Of a DNA stretch of 64,000 bases, positions 35,288 to 46,800 are shown in pieces. A model generated the notes under the pieces. It made no database searches. It worked only from the letters and a program-made list of their open reading frames with translations, and was not told the DNA's origin. Source of the stretch: Impatiens glandulifera (taxonomy: Eukaryota; Streptophyta; Magnoliopsida; Ericales; Balsaminaceae); the NCBI RefSeq assembly GCF_907164915.1, contig NC_061863.1, positions 3,464,340 through 3,528,339 of the forward strand, written 5' to 3'. The translations under genes and the position numbers were made by a program. Every line of letters begins with the position of its first letter. The stretch's first letter is position 1.

Positions 35288-35812
35288 ATGAAGATCGTCG
35301 CCGCCTGTTTGCTCGCCGTCTTAGGAGGAAAAACTAGTCCAACCGCAGACGATATCAAGGAAATACTCGCTTCAGGTACATTACATACACGATCTTCTTC
35401 TTCTTCACCAGATCGTCGTCGTCGCTGTTTAAGGCCGCCGATGTCTGTAACTAACTAGTATTTGTTATTGATGAACAGTTGGAGCAAATGCTGATGAAAA
35501 CATGATTGAGTTGCTGATATCTCAAATCAAAGGGAAAGATATCACTGAACTAGTTGCAGTTGGTAGGGAGAAGTTAGCGTGTGCTGGAGTTGGTATGGGA
35601 CTTGTTTCAAGCCCTCCTTCTATCTACTATCCGCCTGAGTTTACAGCTGATGATAAGAAAGAGCCGGCGGTTGTGGAGGAGAAAGAAGAGTCGGATGATG
35701 TAAGTTATTTTCATTTTCAAACAGATCGATCTCATGATCTCAGTTTTCAAACAGATCTGAGTTTGTTTGTATTCGTCTTTTGCAGGATTTCATGATCAGT
35801 CTCTTTGATTAG
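35288..35812 (+). CDS. RPP2: 60S acidic ribosomal protein P2, 3 exons
   Basis: Exons 35288-35375, 35479-35699 and 35786-35812 join in frame to 111 residues. MKIVAACLLAVLGGKTSP is the P2 dimerisation start, followed by ADDIKEILASVGA and KGKDITELVAVGREKLA. The C-terminus EESDDDFMISLFD is the conserved stalk peptide that contacts elongation factors at the ribosomal GTPase centre. The hinge is odd: instead of the usual Ala/Gly/Pro-rich run it reads CAGVGMGLVSSPPSIYYPPE. A possible leader intron (donor at about 35180, acceptor ending at 35286) places the start codon right after the splice. The last exon encodes only eight residues. The telo-box and site II motif upstream fit ribosomal-protein regulation. 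Confidence 0.88.
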
Positions 35813-36150
35813 ATCGTTTGCAGGGAAGATTGTTGGATCTATCAGCTTTTGATTAAACCCTAGCTTATCATTATCATCATCATCGTAATCGTAAGTTTAA
35901 TTAGTATGTAATGAACATGTTTATGTTGATTCTTGGATGCGTTTAATGACTTTGGATCTTGAAATTACCTTTTTAAGTAATGATGAATGATGATGAACTT
36001 TATTATTATCATATTTTCATTTTTATCTATATTATTGTTATGGTATTTGCTTGTTTTGAGTTTATTTCAATATTATTTATTGAAAAAAAAAAATCTTATT
36101 AAGACATTTAAAGTGTGTAAAATTTGTATTTGAGCATAAGAGTACATTAA

Positions 36151-37175
36151 GGTAGCGTTTGTTACGTGGTACTAATTATATAGGTATAATTTGTAAGAGG
36201 TATAAATTGTAAGTAGGTATTAGAAGGTATAAATTATATATATTATTTGTGTTTGGTTAGGAGTATAAATTATATAGATTTATTATTTTGTGTTTGGTTG
36301 GTAGTATAAAAAAAGTAGTAAGGAGGGTAAATGACTATTTTACCCTTATATTTATATAAATTATTTATTTTATAAGTAATTTGTATTATTATTTATATTG
36401 AAATTATATAGTTTACATTATTTTATATATAATTTCTTATAATTTAATTTATATAATTATATAAATAAAACTTATTTATATATTAATTAATATTAAATAT
36501 TTCTTTTTAAAATTGATGTATTATTAAAAATATTTGTATACTTGAAAAATATTAATTGTTTATTTAAAATAAAATATTAATAATTTTATAAAAAATAATA
36601 TTTGTAATTAAATAGTATAATTATAAATTAGTTTAAAAAATAATTTATATAGATATAAGTTGTGTTAATATTAATAATATCGCTAATTTATGTAACTAAA
36701 TATTATTTATTAATAATGTAATAAAATTTTATTTTATAAATGAATGGTATATATGACTATTATTTTTTAATTAATTTTTTTAGTTTTTAAAAATAATTAT
36801 TACATTTTATTAGATATAAAATTGTCAATTTAAGTAATTAAGTATTTATTATTATTATTTAAATTATAAAATTAAACCTAGTTAAATATAAATGATATTA
36901 TATTTTTTTATTATTATATTTTAAAATATAATAAAGAAATTATAATTTTAATAATTATATAAAGTTAGAGGGTTAAAGAGGAATTATATTTTATAAATGC
37001 TTATACCCTTTTGTAACAGGTTGTAATAGGTATAAGATTATACCTCATTTAATGTATAAATTATACCTTAAAATTACTGTATATATAAAAATTATCCAAC
37101 CAAACAGCCAATTTAATTTACTGTATATACAATTATACAATATCTACAGTGTTATCCCTTGTACCAAACATAGCC
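36151..37175. mobile_element. Harbinger-type non-autonomous element
   Basis: 1025 bp starting GGTAGCGTTTGTTACG and ending with the complement of GGCTATGTTTGGTAC, flanked by TAA on both sides (36148-36150, 37176-37178). The ends and the 3-bp target fit PIF/Harbinger. Subterminal GGTATAAATTATA motifs occur at both ends in opposite orientation. The core is AT-rich and non-coding. Confidence 0.78.
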
Positions 37176-37179
37176 TAAA

Positions 37180-39115
37180 TTTAATAAAATTATTCATAAA
37201 AATGAAATTTAGTATTTTAATTTTAAAAATGGAAAAAAGTAAAAAGTGAAAGTCATTTGTTTTTGTTATATATAAAAATTTTGATTAAAAAAATGTAGGT
37301 AAAAGGTGAAAGAAAAAAATAAATTTTTAGATAAAGATATATTAAAAATTATTAACTTTTTTATATAACAAACATTTATTATTTTAATATTTAACAAATA
37401 TAATTATTTTTAAATATAAACTATTAACTTTTTTTATAACAAACATGATTGATTTATAGGTTTAATTATTAGTGAAAAATATAAATTTTTAATATATATT
37501 TAAATTGTCTATATATATTAAAAATGTTAATAATAGTTTAAAATGGAATGAATAAATAAATAAAATAATACAAACACATTATTAATATTATTGAGCTCAA
37601 AATTTCTTAGAAAGAAAAAAATACTTCCCTGACCTATCCCGCCCAACTTTGTAGAAAGAATTAGAAGAATCGACTTTTTAAAATGAATTAAAAAAATATG
37701 AATCAGACTATATATTACGACCAAATATATATCTCATAATACTGAATCTTAATATAAAAAAAAATCACATACTAGTCATTATTGGCAAAATAAGCATCAT
37801 CGACATGATATATAATATAAATAATATTATTATAAAATAATTTTAATTTAAAAAAAATATAGTATAAATTGTACCAACAAATATTCTCCAAAATTGAATG
37901 GAAGCATGGATATAGCAAAACAATTTTACAAAATAAAACAAAGAGTAAATTAATGATAAGTTCACTTCGATCGTGAAATAAAACATATAAAATCATAGTG
38001 ATTCCTTGAAACTATATAAGTCTAAGCTACATTCTTAACCAAAATTGAACTAACATGTCCTAGAAAACAAAATAATCAAAAAATACAAGTTTGATAATTT
38101 TTTATTTTTTGTATTTGTACTTACATTTTGCGTGTCATTATCTAGTATAGATTTGTCAATTTTCATTTATTTAATTTTCTTATTAGGTTAATGCTCCAAT
38201 TTAATTTAATTTTATACTGTTCTCAAAATTATTTAAAAAAAACTAACACAAATTTATACAAAGTGGCAATGTTTTCCTATCATATGTTTCTCCTCCTTAA
38301 GGAAGATTATTAGTAAGCACAAATTAATAACAACTTTACCTTACTTTTTTTAGTTTTTATTAAAGTTTAAAATATATATGTAAATATTTCTTTATCTTAC
38401 AAATCTAACCGTAATTGTTTATGTTTATATTATCTGTAGTATTTTTTAACTTTAATAAAAAAAATAACTCATTACATAGTTTAAGTGACAAAAGTCGATG
38501 TACCCCTTTACTAAAATGAGTAATTGTAGGATATTGATAGAAATACTTTGTTACACGTCTTTGAAGGTAGCATAAATGACAATCATCAATAGTTTATCCC
38601 AAGGGCATGGTATATATTATTGGTGTGTTCCTTAATAGTTGTCGAGTGTCGTTTTTCCCATTCAATAATCTCTATATGTTTCAGGTGAGCGAGCTAGAAT
38701 TCAATTATTACGTTATTGTTCAAAGACCAACTCTTTGTACTTTACACCTCATCTTTTTTTCATTTAGACACATTTTTTTATATTTGAATTAGTCATATTT
38801 TAGGTCTTCAGTATCAATTGAGTAAAAGGGATTTTGCTACAGTAATTTGGACGGTTTGTGGCCCCTTCGAGGGTGGCCTTCGAGAGATGCGGGTCCTGAT
38901 GTTGCATGAGTGGTAGCTCTGTGGAGACTCTTGTGTCCTAATAATGACTGTGGTTGTTATATAAATATTACATTATAAAAATAATAATAATAAATTAAAC
39001 TTAAAAAATAAATGTTAAATCTATTTTACATATTAGTATCAATAAAATTATTATGTTCCATATGGATGGTGAAGTTGAGATGAGAATGTTTTTTTCGAAT
39101 ACATACAAACTCGAT
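37180..39115. other. AT-rich intergenic DNA
   Basis: No exon recognised. A GC-richer patch at about 38820-38945 (TTTGTGGCCCCTTCGAGGG and following) stands out in composition but has no similarity I recognise. Confidence 0.45.
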
Positions 39116-39118
39116 AGT

Positions 39119-39454
39119 TGAAAATTTTTAAAAAATGACCATAAAAAGCTTAACTTTAAAATATTCTGACGAAATTACTCGTCGCGTAATGCGAAAGGGC
39201 AGAATCGTCTCGCGACAGAAAATCATGTGAAAAGTCCAAAAATACCCAGACAAGATCGACTCGCGAAGGGCAAGATTGTCTCGCGAAGGAACCATTGAAG
39301 TAATGCAATTATAGACTCACCATAATGTTTTTTCATCGCGAGACGATTCTGTCTTCGCGACCAGAAAAATTTCGTCAAAATATTTTAAAATGCTGACCAA
39401 GAAATTAATTTTTACCAACAACCTTTCAAGGGTCATTTAGTCAAATTTTCCCAA
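39119..39454. mobile_element. Small MULE-like element with TCGCGA motifs
   Basis: About 335 bp. The left end reads GAAAATTTTTAAAAAATGACC. The complement of the right end reads GGGAAAATTTGACTAAATGACC. An inner inverted repeat (AATATTCTGACGAAATT against its near-complement at about 39367-39386) follows. The interior carries at least five TCGCGA-containing motifs. The right end closely resembles the left end of the MULE at 59783. No clear 9-bp target duplication was found. Confidence 0.55.
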
Positions 39455-39777
39455 TAGCTTTGAGGAGGGTGTTTGTACTTTGTATTAGTTTTATATTTAA
39501 TTTTTTTCTTATTTTTTTAATTTTTTAACAATTCTTATATATTTTTTTTATGGAAACACATTATTTATTTTTGAGTAAGCAGAAAAGGAGTAATTTTTAA
39601 AGCTTAAACCTTTGTTAATTAGAAGGGCCTAGCATTTCCTCACTAGTTCAGTATTACCCTGCTACAGCGGCGGCAAACCCTCACCGGAAAATCTTGCTAT
39701 AAGCGATCAATCGACTAAGAAAGATGCTATATTTCATCGTACTTTGATGGCTTCCAACACTTCCGGCGACGAAAGGT

Positions 39778-42462
39778 ATGTTCCAGTCCAAAAATCTCCC
39801 CATTCTCAGGTACACCACACGTCGTCTCCGCCTTTTTCTCTACCTTAAAACCCAATCACTTCACGCTTCATCATCTCTCCAATGGAAGTTACAAGACGAA
39901 TCCAAAATCACCCAAACCGAACTCACCGAACGAATCTGCCGCCTCCTCGTCCTCCGTAGGTTCGAAGCTATCAACAATCTCTCCTTCGATTTCTCCGATG
40001 AACTCGTTGATAATGTTCTTAGAAAATTGAAGTTGAACCCATCTGCATGTTTAAACTTCTTCGAACTAGCTTCGAAGCAGAATTATTTTAGACCCCATAT
40101 TAAGTCTTACTGCAAAATTGTTCATATACTTTCTAGGTGTCGAATGTTTGATGAAACTAGAACTTATTTGATCAAACTTATATCATTATGCAAAAGTAAA
40201 GGATCAGGTTTCATTATTTGGGATGAATTGGTCCATGTTTACAAAGAGTTTGCTTTCTCTCCAACAATATTCGATATGATTTTGAAGATCTATGCTGAGA
40301 AAGGTTTAACAAAGAATGCACTCCACGTGTTTGATAATATGCCCAAGTTAGGTCGTTTGCCTAGTTCTATCTCCTGTAATAGTTTACTAAGTAGCTTGGT
40401 GAAAAAAGGTGAACTTCATACAGCTTTTGCTGTTTATGATCAGATAATTCGAAATCAAATCGTTCCTGATGTCTGTACATACTCAATTATGGTGAATGCT
40501 TACTGTAAATATGGTCGGATCGATACTGCTTTAGAGCTTATCAAAGAAATGGAAACTATGGGGTTTTCCCCAAATCTGGTAACTTACAATTGTTTGATTA
40601 ATGGGTATATTGAATTGGGAGATTTGCAGGGTGCTGAAGGAGTAATTGGTTTAATGAGTGATAATGGAATCTCCATGAATAAGGTTACTTATACTTTGCT
40701 GCTTAAGGGTTACTGTAAATTAGGTCAGTTGAAAGAAGCTGAGCTCTTGCTGAAACGAATGAAAGAAAAGGATGAGCGCGCCTATGGCGTATTGATCAAT
40801 GGGTATTGCCAGAACGGTCAGATGGATGATTCTGATAGAATTCTAAACGAAATGATTTCGTCAGGCCTAACGATGAATCTGTTTGTTTATAATTCGATGA
40901 TGAATGGCTATTGTAGATTTGGTCGAGTTGATAAAGCATTGGAGATGTTAATAAACATGTCTAGTAAATGGAAGATGAAACCGGATTCTTATAGCTATAG
41001 TATCGTTATAAATGGATACTGCAGAGAAGGACGAACAAATGAGGCTTATAAACTTTGCGACGAGATGCTGAAGGAAGGAATCGAGCCGAATGTTGTAATT
41101 TACAATACCCTTTTGAAAGGCTTGTTTGGGAAAGGGGATGTTGAAAACGCAAAACTTCTTTGGCGATCCATGTTGGAGAAACGTGTCAACCCGAATGAAG
41201 TCGGATATTGTATAATGCTCGATGGTCTTTTCAAGACTGGCGATTATGAAAGTGCTTTGGATTTGTGGAAACGCTTTATGGCTGGTTTTGTTTCGACTAG
41301 AGTCTCGTACAATATTATGATCGATGGGCTATTTAAGATTGGGAAAACGGTTGAAGCCGAGGAGATTTTGGATAAGATGAAGCAATTTGGTTTATCGCCC
41401 GATGGAATAACGTATAGAACGATGATGGATGGATATTGTAAAGATGGGAATATCGAAAAAGCGTTTAGATTGAAGGGAGAAATGGAAAAGGAGTCGATTC
41501 CTTTATCGATCGAAGCTTACAACATGCTAATTTACGGGTTGTTTAAATCGAGGAGATTAAAACGAGTTTCCGAGGTTCTTGGTGAAATTAAAATTAGGGG
41601 TTTTGATTTAAATATCGTCACTTACGGTTCTCTTATTTACGGTTGGTGTAGAGAAGGCATGTTGGATAAAGCTTTGAGTGCTTATCACGAGCTTATCGAA
41701 AACGGGTTTTCTCCGAATCTCCAAATATACAACATGATTATCAGCGGTTTATACGCGTTTGGAAGGATCGATGAGGCGGATGATATGTTGAAGAAACTAA
41801 TAGATCTCGATAAATTCTCGGGTTCTAACAAAACCGAGGAAGTTGCGATTCAAAACGTAGCGATTGCTGGCTTGTGTAAGTCTGGGAAACTCGATGAAGC
41901 GAGGAAGCTTATGCTCGATTTTTCTCGGAAAGGCTTTTCTCCCGATAATTTCACTTATTGTAGCATAATCCATGGCCTTTCGGTTTCAGGTAACTTAATC
42001 GAAGCTTTCAAATTACGGGATGAGATGTTATCTATTGGTCTGGTTCCTAATATTGTTGTATACAATGTTCTTATTAATGGTTTGTGTAAATTTGGATATT
42101 TTGAAAGAGCTTTAAGTCTTTTTCGGAAACTTCAGTTGAAGGGTTTGTTTCCTAATGTTGTTACATACAATACTATGATTGATGGATACTGTAAATGTGG
42201 CGACATTATTGGAGCTTTTAGGTTGAAGGATGAAATGATAGAAACCGGGATAGCTCCTTCAATTGTTACTTATTCTTCTTTGGTGAATGGCCTTCATAAA
42301 ACCGGTCAATGTGATGGTTCGGTGAAGCTCTTGGGACAACTGATAAGGGCGGGTTTAGATCCCAAAATAAAGGTTGGATATGGGAGAAATGTCGATAGGA
42401 TAGAATCGTTGAGCTACGATGATCGTGATGGTTTATATCAACGTGTGGAAGCTGTTTGTTAA
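39778..42462 (+). CDS. P-class pentatricopeptide repeat protein
   Basis: An intronless 894-residue protein. Residues 1-35 are Arg-rich and poor in acids (FQSKNLPILRYTTRRLRLFL), as in mitochondrial presequences. From about residue 165 to 880 there are about 20 tandem 35-residue PPR motifs with the usual phrases VTYNCLINGY, PNVVTYNTMIDGYCK and GRIDTALELIKEM. One motif (KEKDERAYGVLINGY) is shortened. There is no E or DYW extension, so it is P-class, expected to bind organellar RNA and affect its stability, splicing or translation. The architecture recalls Arabidopsis At1g19290, but orthology is a guess. The start at 39778 is the first Met of the frame. A short ORF from an earlier ATG at about 39748 is in another frame. 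Confidence 0.92.
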   Translation: MFQSKNLPILRYTTRRLRLFLYLKTQSLHASSSLQWKLQDESKITQTELTERICRLLVLRRFEAINNLSFDFSDELVDNVLRKLKLNPSACLNFFELASKQNYFRPHIKSYCKIVHILSRCRMFDETRTYLIKLISLCKSKGSGFIIWDELVHVYKEFAFSPTIFDMILKIYAEKGLTKNALHVFDNMPKLGRLPSSISCNSLLSSLVKKGELHTAFAVYDQIIRNQIVPDVCTYSIMVNAYCKYGRIDTALELIKEMETMGFSPNLVTYNCLINGYIELGDLQGAEGVIGLMSDNGISMNKVTYTLLLKGYCKLGQLKEAELLLKRMKEKDERAYGVLINGYCQNGQMDDSDRILNEMISSGLTMNLFVYNSMMNGYCRFGRVDKALEMLINMSSKWKMKPDSYSYSIVINGYCREGRTNEAYKLCDEMLKEGIEPNVVIYNTLLKGLFGKGDVENAKLLWRSMLEKRVNPNEVGYCIMLDGLFKTGDYESALDLWKRFMAGFVSTRVSYNIMIDGLFKIGKTVEAEEILDKMKQFGLSPDGITYRTMMDGYCKDGNIEKAFRLKGEMEKESIPLSIEAYNMLIYGLFKSRRLKRVSEVLGEIKIRGFDLNIVTYGSLIYGWCREGMLDKALSAYHELIENGFSPNLQIYNMIISGLYAFGRIDEADDMLKKLIDLDKFSGSNKTEEVAIQNVAIAGLCKSGKLDEARKLMLDFSRKGFSPDNFTYCSIIHGLSVSGNLIEAFKLRDEMLSIGLVPNIVVYNVLINGLCKFGYFERALSLFRKLQLKGLFPNVVTYNTMIDGYCKCGDIIGAFRLKDEMIETGIAPSIVTYSSLVNGLHKTGQCDGSVKLLGQLIRAGLDPKIKVGYGRNVDRIESLSYDDRDGLYQRVEAVC

Positions 42463-43991
42463 CGGATGGTTTGAAGATGAGTGATGAAACCGGGCTTGGA
42501 TGATCGACGTTTGAGGTAATGTTAATGATTGTTGTTTAGGTTATCTGGAAACTAATATTTTGTTACAATCACGAATTCATTGAAAAAATGGTCAAAGATG
42601 CATTTTGAAGTGATTTATTTTGTTTCCTATAATATTTATTTGAATCATAGGTTATAATGTGATTCATTTTGTATACATATTATTTTCTAGGTTATGATCC
42701 ATGTCCATGCCCATTTGAAAACACTTTCTTTAGTTGAATCTGGATCTAGAAAATGAGTTGGACGAGTACAATTATGTTATGATTCAGAACATTATCTTTT
42801 CTAATTCAATATTCAGATGAAATACTTAGACCAGAAGACAGTGTTTGCAATGAAATTTATCGATGCTTTCAAATGGACTAGTTTAATCTTTTGTTCATAT
42901 ATATTTGTATCATTCAATTTAATTTATCAAATATTTTACCTTGATTTTGAATATCTCTTGTCAAATTCAACAACTGCAGACACAAAGACGAAGCTTTGTT
43001 TCTTTCTGTCCACGACAACAGATCAAAAAGTGGGCATGATCATGGATCGAACAGACGAGCTGCAGAGGTCTTAACTGGTCAGTAAATACTCAAGAAAAAA
43101 AAGAAAAAAGTCTTGATTGTATCGAAATGTCCAAGTTTTAACTGTAAAAACATAATCTTAATCGAACTTAATCTATAGCATTAGTTGTTGTCTCTTCTAT
43201 AACTAATGATTGATGACACGAAAGTTATCTGTTATTCTCTGCAGAGAAGAGAAAAAAAACACGAACATATTGTCTGGTTCGAGCGATGTTTGTAGCTGTT
43301 GATGTTCTTGTCTTTGTATAACGGTTAGTTATTAATCTTTTCGAATATAATTGAATATTGTTGTCAGTAAAAAATACATTGCAGTCTCAAGTCTTAACAT
43401 AGAAAAAAGAGTGTTTTATTTTAGAAATTCTCTTTTTTGAGTATAAAGTTTGTGTTTTGTCGACCTCACGAAAACTTTGTATCTTAACACGATAAAATAA
43501 GATTTGTGGGATATTCATGTTTACAATATAATCCTTCCAAATGGTATATATTCCATTCTAATTGTCAATTTTTTTCGATTTGACCTGTCGTGGTTGGGAT
43601 GAGGTCGAACATTATAAACGTAAAATGAAAAATCATTTATAAATTTATTGTAGTTACGATAGATTTTTATATAGATAATGGTTTATAATATTACTAGTGT
43701 CCCTGCGAATATTCTTCGAACACGATTTTTGTCCTGTGAGGATTTTCTGATTCGAATTCCCCTATCCGAATTTGAACCTGTGGCGGGGTTTTATTCGTTC
43801 CATTGTCATCTTTAGTAACTTGCATTTTGATGATGAGCTTCCTTCACACTTTGTGAAGAAGAATATGTTGGTTTTATGTTGCCACCTATTATTTACCAGC
43901 TCCAAACAGAGCCTTAAGTATCTAAACATTACGAATCTTTTCTTTTCCAGTCTCAGTCACAAAGATTGAATCTTTTTTCATTTTTTGGGTT
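42463..43991. other. Intergenic region between converging genes
   Basis: 3' flanks of the PPR gene (+) and the GATL gene (-). Open frames of 65-85 codons near 42817 and 43772 have no family features and low-complexity composition. No RNA gene was recognised. Confidence 0.5.
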
Positions 43992-45005
43992 TCAGGAATC
44001 GACCCAAAACGGGTCTTTAACTAAATCATATGGAGCCCATAACTCATCAAGCGGGCAAGGTCTTCCTTCATCTAACCTGACCCACGGCTTACCTTTTCCA
44101 CTCCAATGCAACAAACTAACAGGACCCGAATGCAAATCTCGACAATTTCCATTCAAATTATCTCCCCCAAGCCCATGCTGGTTCCAACGATGATCAACCG
44201 GCGTAATTCTTCCTGCAAACACCAACAAGAATGGCGGAAGAGAACCAAGCTCATAAATCCTCATCCTCTTCTGAATCTCCATCCACTTTTCGATCGTCTT
44301 AGTGTAATTCCCCTCCCTCCAACGTTCAAGATCGATCACCATCACTCCCGTATTGAAATAACAAGCTTTCCGATTCACAAACGTTAACGAGAGACTCGGG
44401 TTCGACCAGAATCTACGCGTAAAATACGAACTAAAATTCGCGTCGCAATATTCTGGCGCTGCCACCACGCTGCCTCCGGCAGCGGCTGCGAGTTTGGAAA
44501 TGTCGTCGACGAGAATTACATCGGAGTCGAGGTAAATGACTTTACGAATGTGGAATGGGAGGAGATCGGGGAGGTAGTTACGAGCGTAGTTTAGAGGAGA
44601 ATCGAGGGCTGATCGGATCGAAGTTGATATTAGTTTGGAAATGGAGGTGGGATCGAAAGTGTAGATTTGGAATTTTAGGTAAGGGAAGGATGATTGAAGG
44701 AGGGATGAGTTTTCGTTTGGGGAGTTTGCGAAGATGAAGTGGAATATTAGGTTTTGCGGGCAGGTGGAGTGTTGGAGGATTGAGAGAATTGCAGCCATTG
44801 TTCCGCGAATGTAGGTTGAATCGAGGGTCATTGCAATGTGAATTGCGTCGTCGGAGGAGAGGAAATCGACGGTTGAGATGGAAGGGCAGTCTAGGGAGTT
44901 GTAGAATTCGGGTGCTTCTTGAAATTGTTGGGAAAAAGAGGTGGAAGTTATGCATGAGAGAAGTAGTAGAGTTTGGATTAAGGTATTAGGTTTAGGTTTG
45001 TTCAT
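43992..45005 (-). CDS. GATL-type GT8 glycosyltransferase
   Basis: A single exon encoding 337 residues from the Met at 45005. The frame is open to another Met at 45092, but the hydrophobic leader ([18 protein letters not shown]) follows directly after the 45005 Met, as usual in GATL proteins. Landmarks: [20 protein letters not shown] at the start of the GT8 fold, the metal-binding DxD in [37 protein letters not shown] and the C-terminal [15 protein letters not shown] proteins are Golgi enzymes linked to pectin or xylan synthesis and usually lack the long N-terminal membrane anchor of GAUT proteins. Length is normal for the family. Which GATL number it matches cannot be settled by eye. Confidence 0.92.
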   Translation of the reverse strand: MNKPKPNTLIQTLLLLSCITSTSFSQQFQEAPEFYNSLDCPSISTVDFLSSDDAIHIAMTLDSTYIRGTMAAILSILQHSTCPQNLIFHFIFANSPNENSSLLQSSFPYLKFQIYTFDPTSISKLISTSIRSALDSPLNYARNYLPDLLPFHIRKVIYLDSDVILVDDISKLAAAAGGSVVAAPEYCDANFSSYFTRRFWSNPSLSLTFVNRKACYFNTGVMVIDLERWREGNYTKTIEKWMEIQKRMRIYELGSLPPFLLVFAGRITPVDHRWNQHGLGGDNLNGNCRDLHSGPVSLLHWSGKGKPWVRLDEGRPCPLDELWAPYDLVKDPFWVDS

Positions 45006-45109
45006 TGTTTTGGAATTTGAAGAACTTGAAATGAGAGGAATGGGGAGAGATGAGTTTGGTTTTAATAGAGGGGAGATAAGAGAGATTTTCAAATTTGGTG
45101 TTTGATTTC

Positions 45110-46800
45110 ATTCTAAACAAAGGTAGTTGGATCTTCATTTAGTACTATTTCATGCACTAATGTCATGTTTGTCCTCTTTATTTGGAATATACTCATTTTG
45201 GTCTAATCTAGATAAGAAAATATCTTTATTTTTTTAAGTTTTTCAATCAAGGTTTGATTTAGATGAGATAATTTTACCAAACTTTTTATGTATTTATTAA
45301 TTGTTTTGGTCATAAAGTATTTTCAAATGGGTATACACAAGAATAAAGGAAAAAATAACTACAACTTATAATGGGTCTTTACTTATTTTAAGAAATTAAT
45401 TTCCTTACCAAATTTAATAATTCAAATTATTATAAATAATAAAGTAAATATATTATAATATTTTATTTGAACTTTTTTTTTTTTTTTGGATTAAAATGAA
45501 TAATGGTGTGATTAGGTTTTGTTCTTGAATCCAAATAATTCAATATCAATAGAAGATGTGCTGACAATGTTGACCTGAGTCTACATGTAATAATTATAAT
45601 GTTTCTAATATAATAGTGACATTTACAGTCAAATTTCAAAATAAAATTTTATGGGTATTTGAATTTGTATTTTTTTTCTAAGAAAGTAAGTCAAATCCAT
45701 CACTGATAAGGGTGATTCCTAAAATATCATGTTATTGTTCTATTCCTATTTAAAACACTTTATTTCCTAAAATATCATGTTATAGTTCTATTTCCATTTA
45801 AAATACTTTATTTGTAAGTGAAAATATTAAGTGTGGAGTTATATAACTTCCTACAATTAAAAAATAAATAAATAAAATAGATCTTTAAGACTGTGAAAGG
45901 ACAATCAAATTATGGATTAAAAAAAAAATAATGGTGAATAGATGGATTATGTGAGTGAGTGAAGATCAAATACCTTTTCTTCATGGAGGGACGGTCTTAA
46001 ACTACCAAAAAGGGGTAATTGTGGGAACAATTTGCTTTCTTAAGGATTTTAATTGAAGCTTTTTTAATTTCAATACAATTATTAGACTCAATATATACTC
46101 CTTTCTTTTCAATAAAGTAGCATTTTATTAAGAAATGTTGAGTATACGTCTGAAAAAGTTATTACACGAAAAAAATGATGATTTCACAATAGATGAACTC
46201 AATATATAATGTTAATTTAATTAATAAATCACATTGATTGATAGTATGAGTGGACTGATAGTAGCAACAATGATACTCTAAAAATATTATGAAATGAATT
46301 ATTTAAGTTTAATATCAAATTAAGTTAATAAATTGTATTGTATTAGTTATGAAACAAGTAAAAAACGCATTGATTTTAAACTTAATATATTGAAGGTATT
46401 GAAATATTTTTGACATATATATATTAAGCATAATTTTTATACGATAATCCAAAGGAAAGTTACATTTAAGAAGAAAAGTACAAATGATGCAATTATACAA
46501 GCAAATTACAAAAGATGAGTGAGTTCTTTAGTAAAAAAAATATTTCAATCTGGTTGAAATTTTAGAGTAAGACATCACCCATCCATAGAAAAGGAACATG
46601 GTGATTTATGATTTTTTATTTACTCTTGGCCAAAAGAAAATTTACATTTATTTTCTTTTTGTTGTAAGAAACAAATTATTTCAAATTTGAATCTAAAATA
46701 ATATGTTTACATATTAAAAAAATATATATAGGAGAAGATAAGAAAGTTCTGAATATACCAACAACCTCCAAACATATTCTTATATTATTACGTCTACCAA
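45110..46800. other. AT-rich intergenic DNA
   Basis: Promoter side of the GATL gene and 3' side of the NLR gene. A ~53-bp segment (CCTAAAATATCATGTTAT..TTTAAAA..ACTTTATTT) is directly repeated at about 45717-45770 and 45771-45823. Nothing coding was recognised. Confidence 0.45.

Noticed and set aside
39745..39777. An earlier ATG (MASNTSGDER) followed by a donor-like AAGGTATGT before the PPR start
   Set aside because: The frame ends after about 30 codons, no suitable acceptor and exon were found, and the PPR frame is complete from 39778.
42817..43074. An 85-codon open frame downstream of the PPR gene
   Set aside because: Hydrophobic AT-driven composition and no family features.
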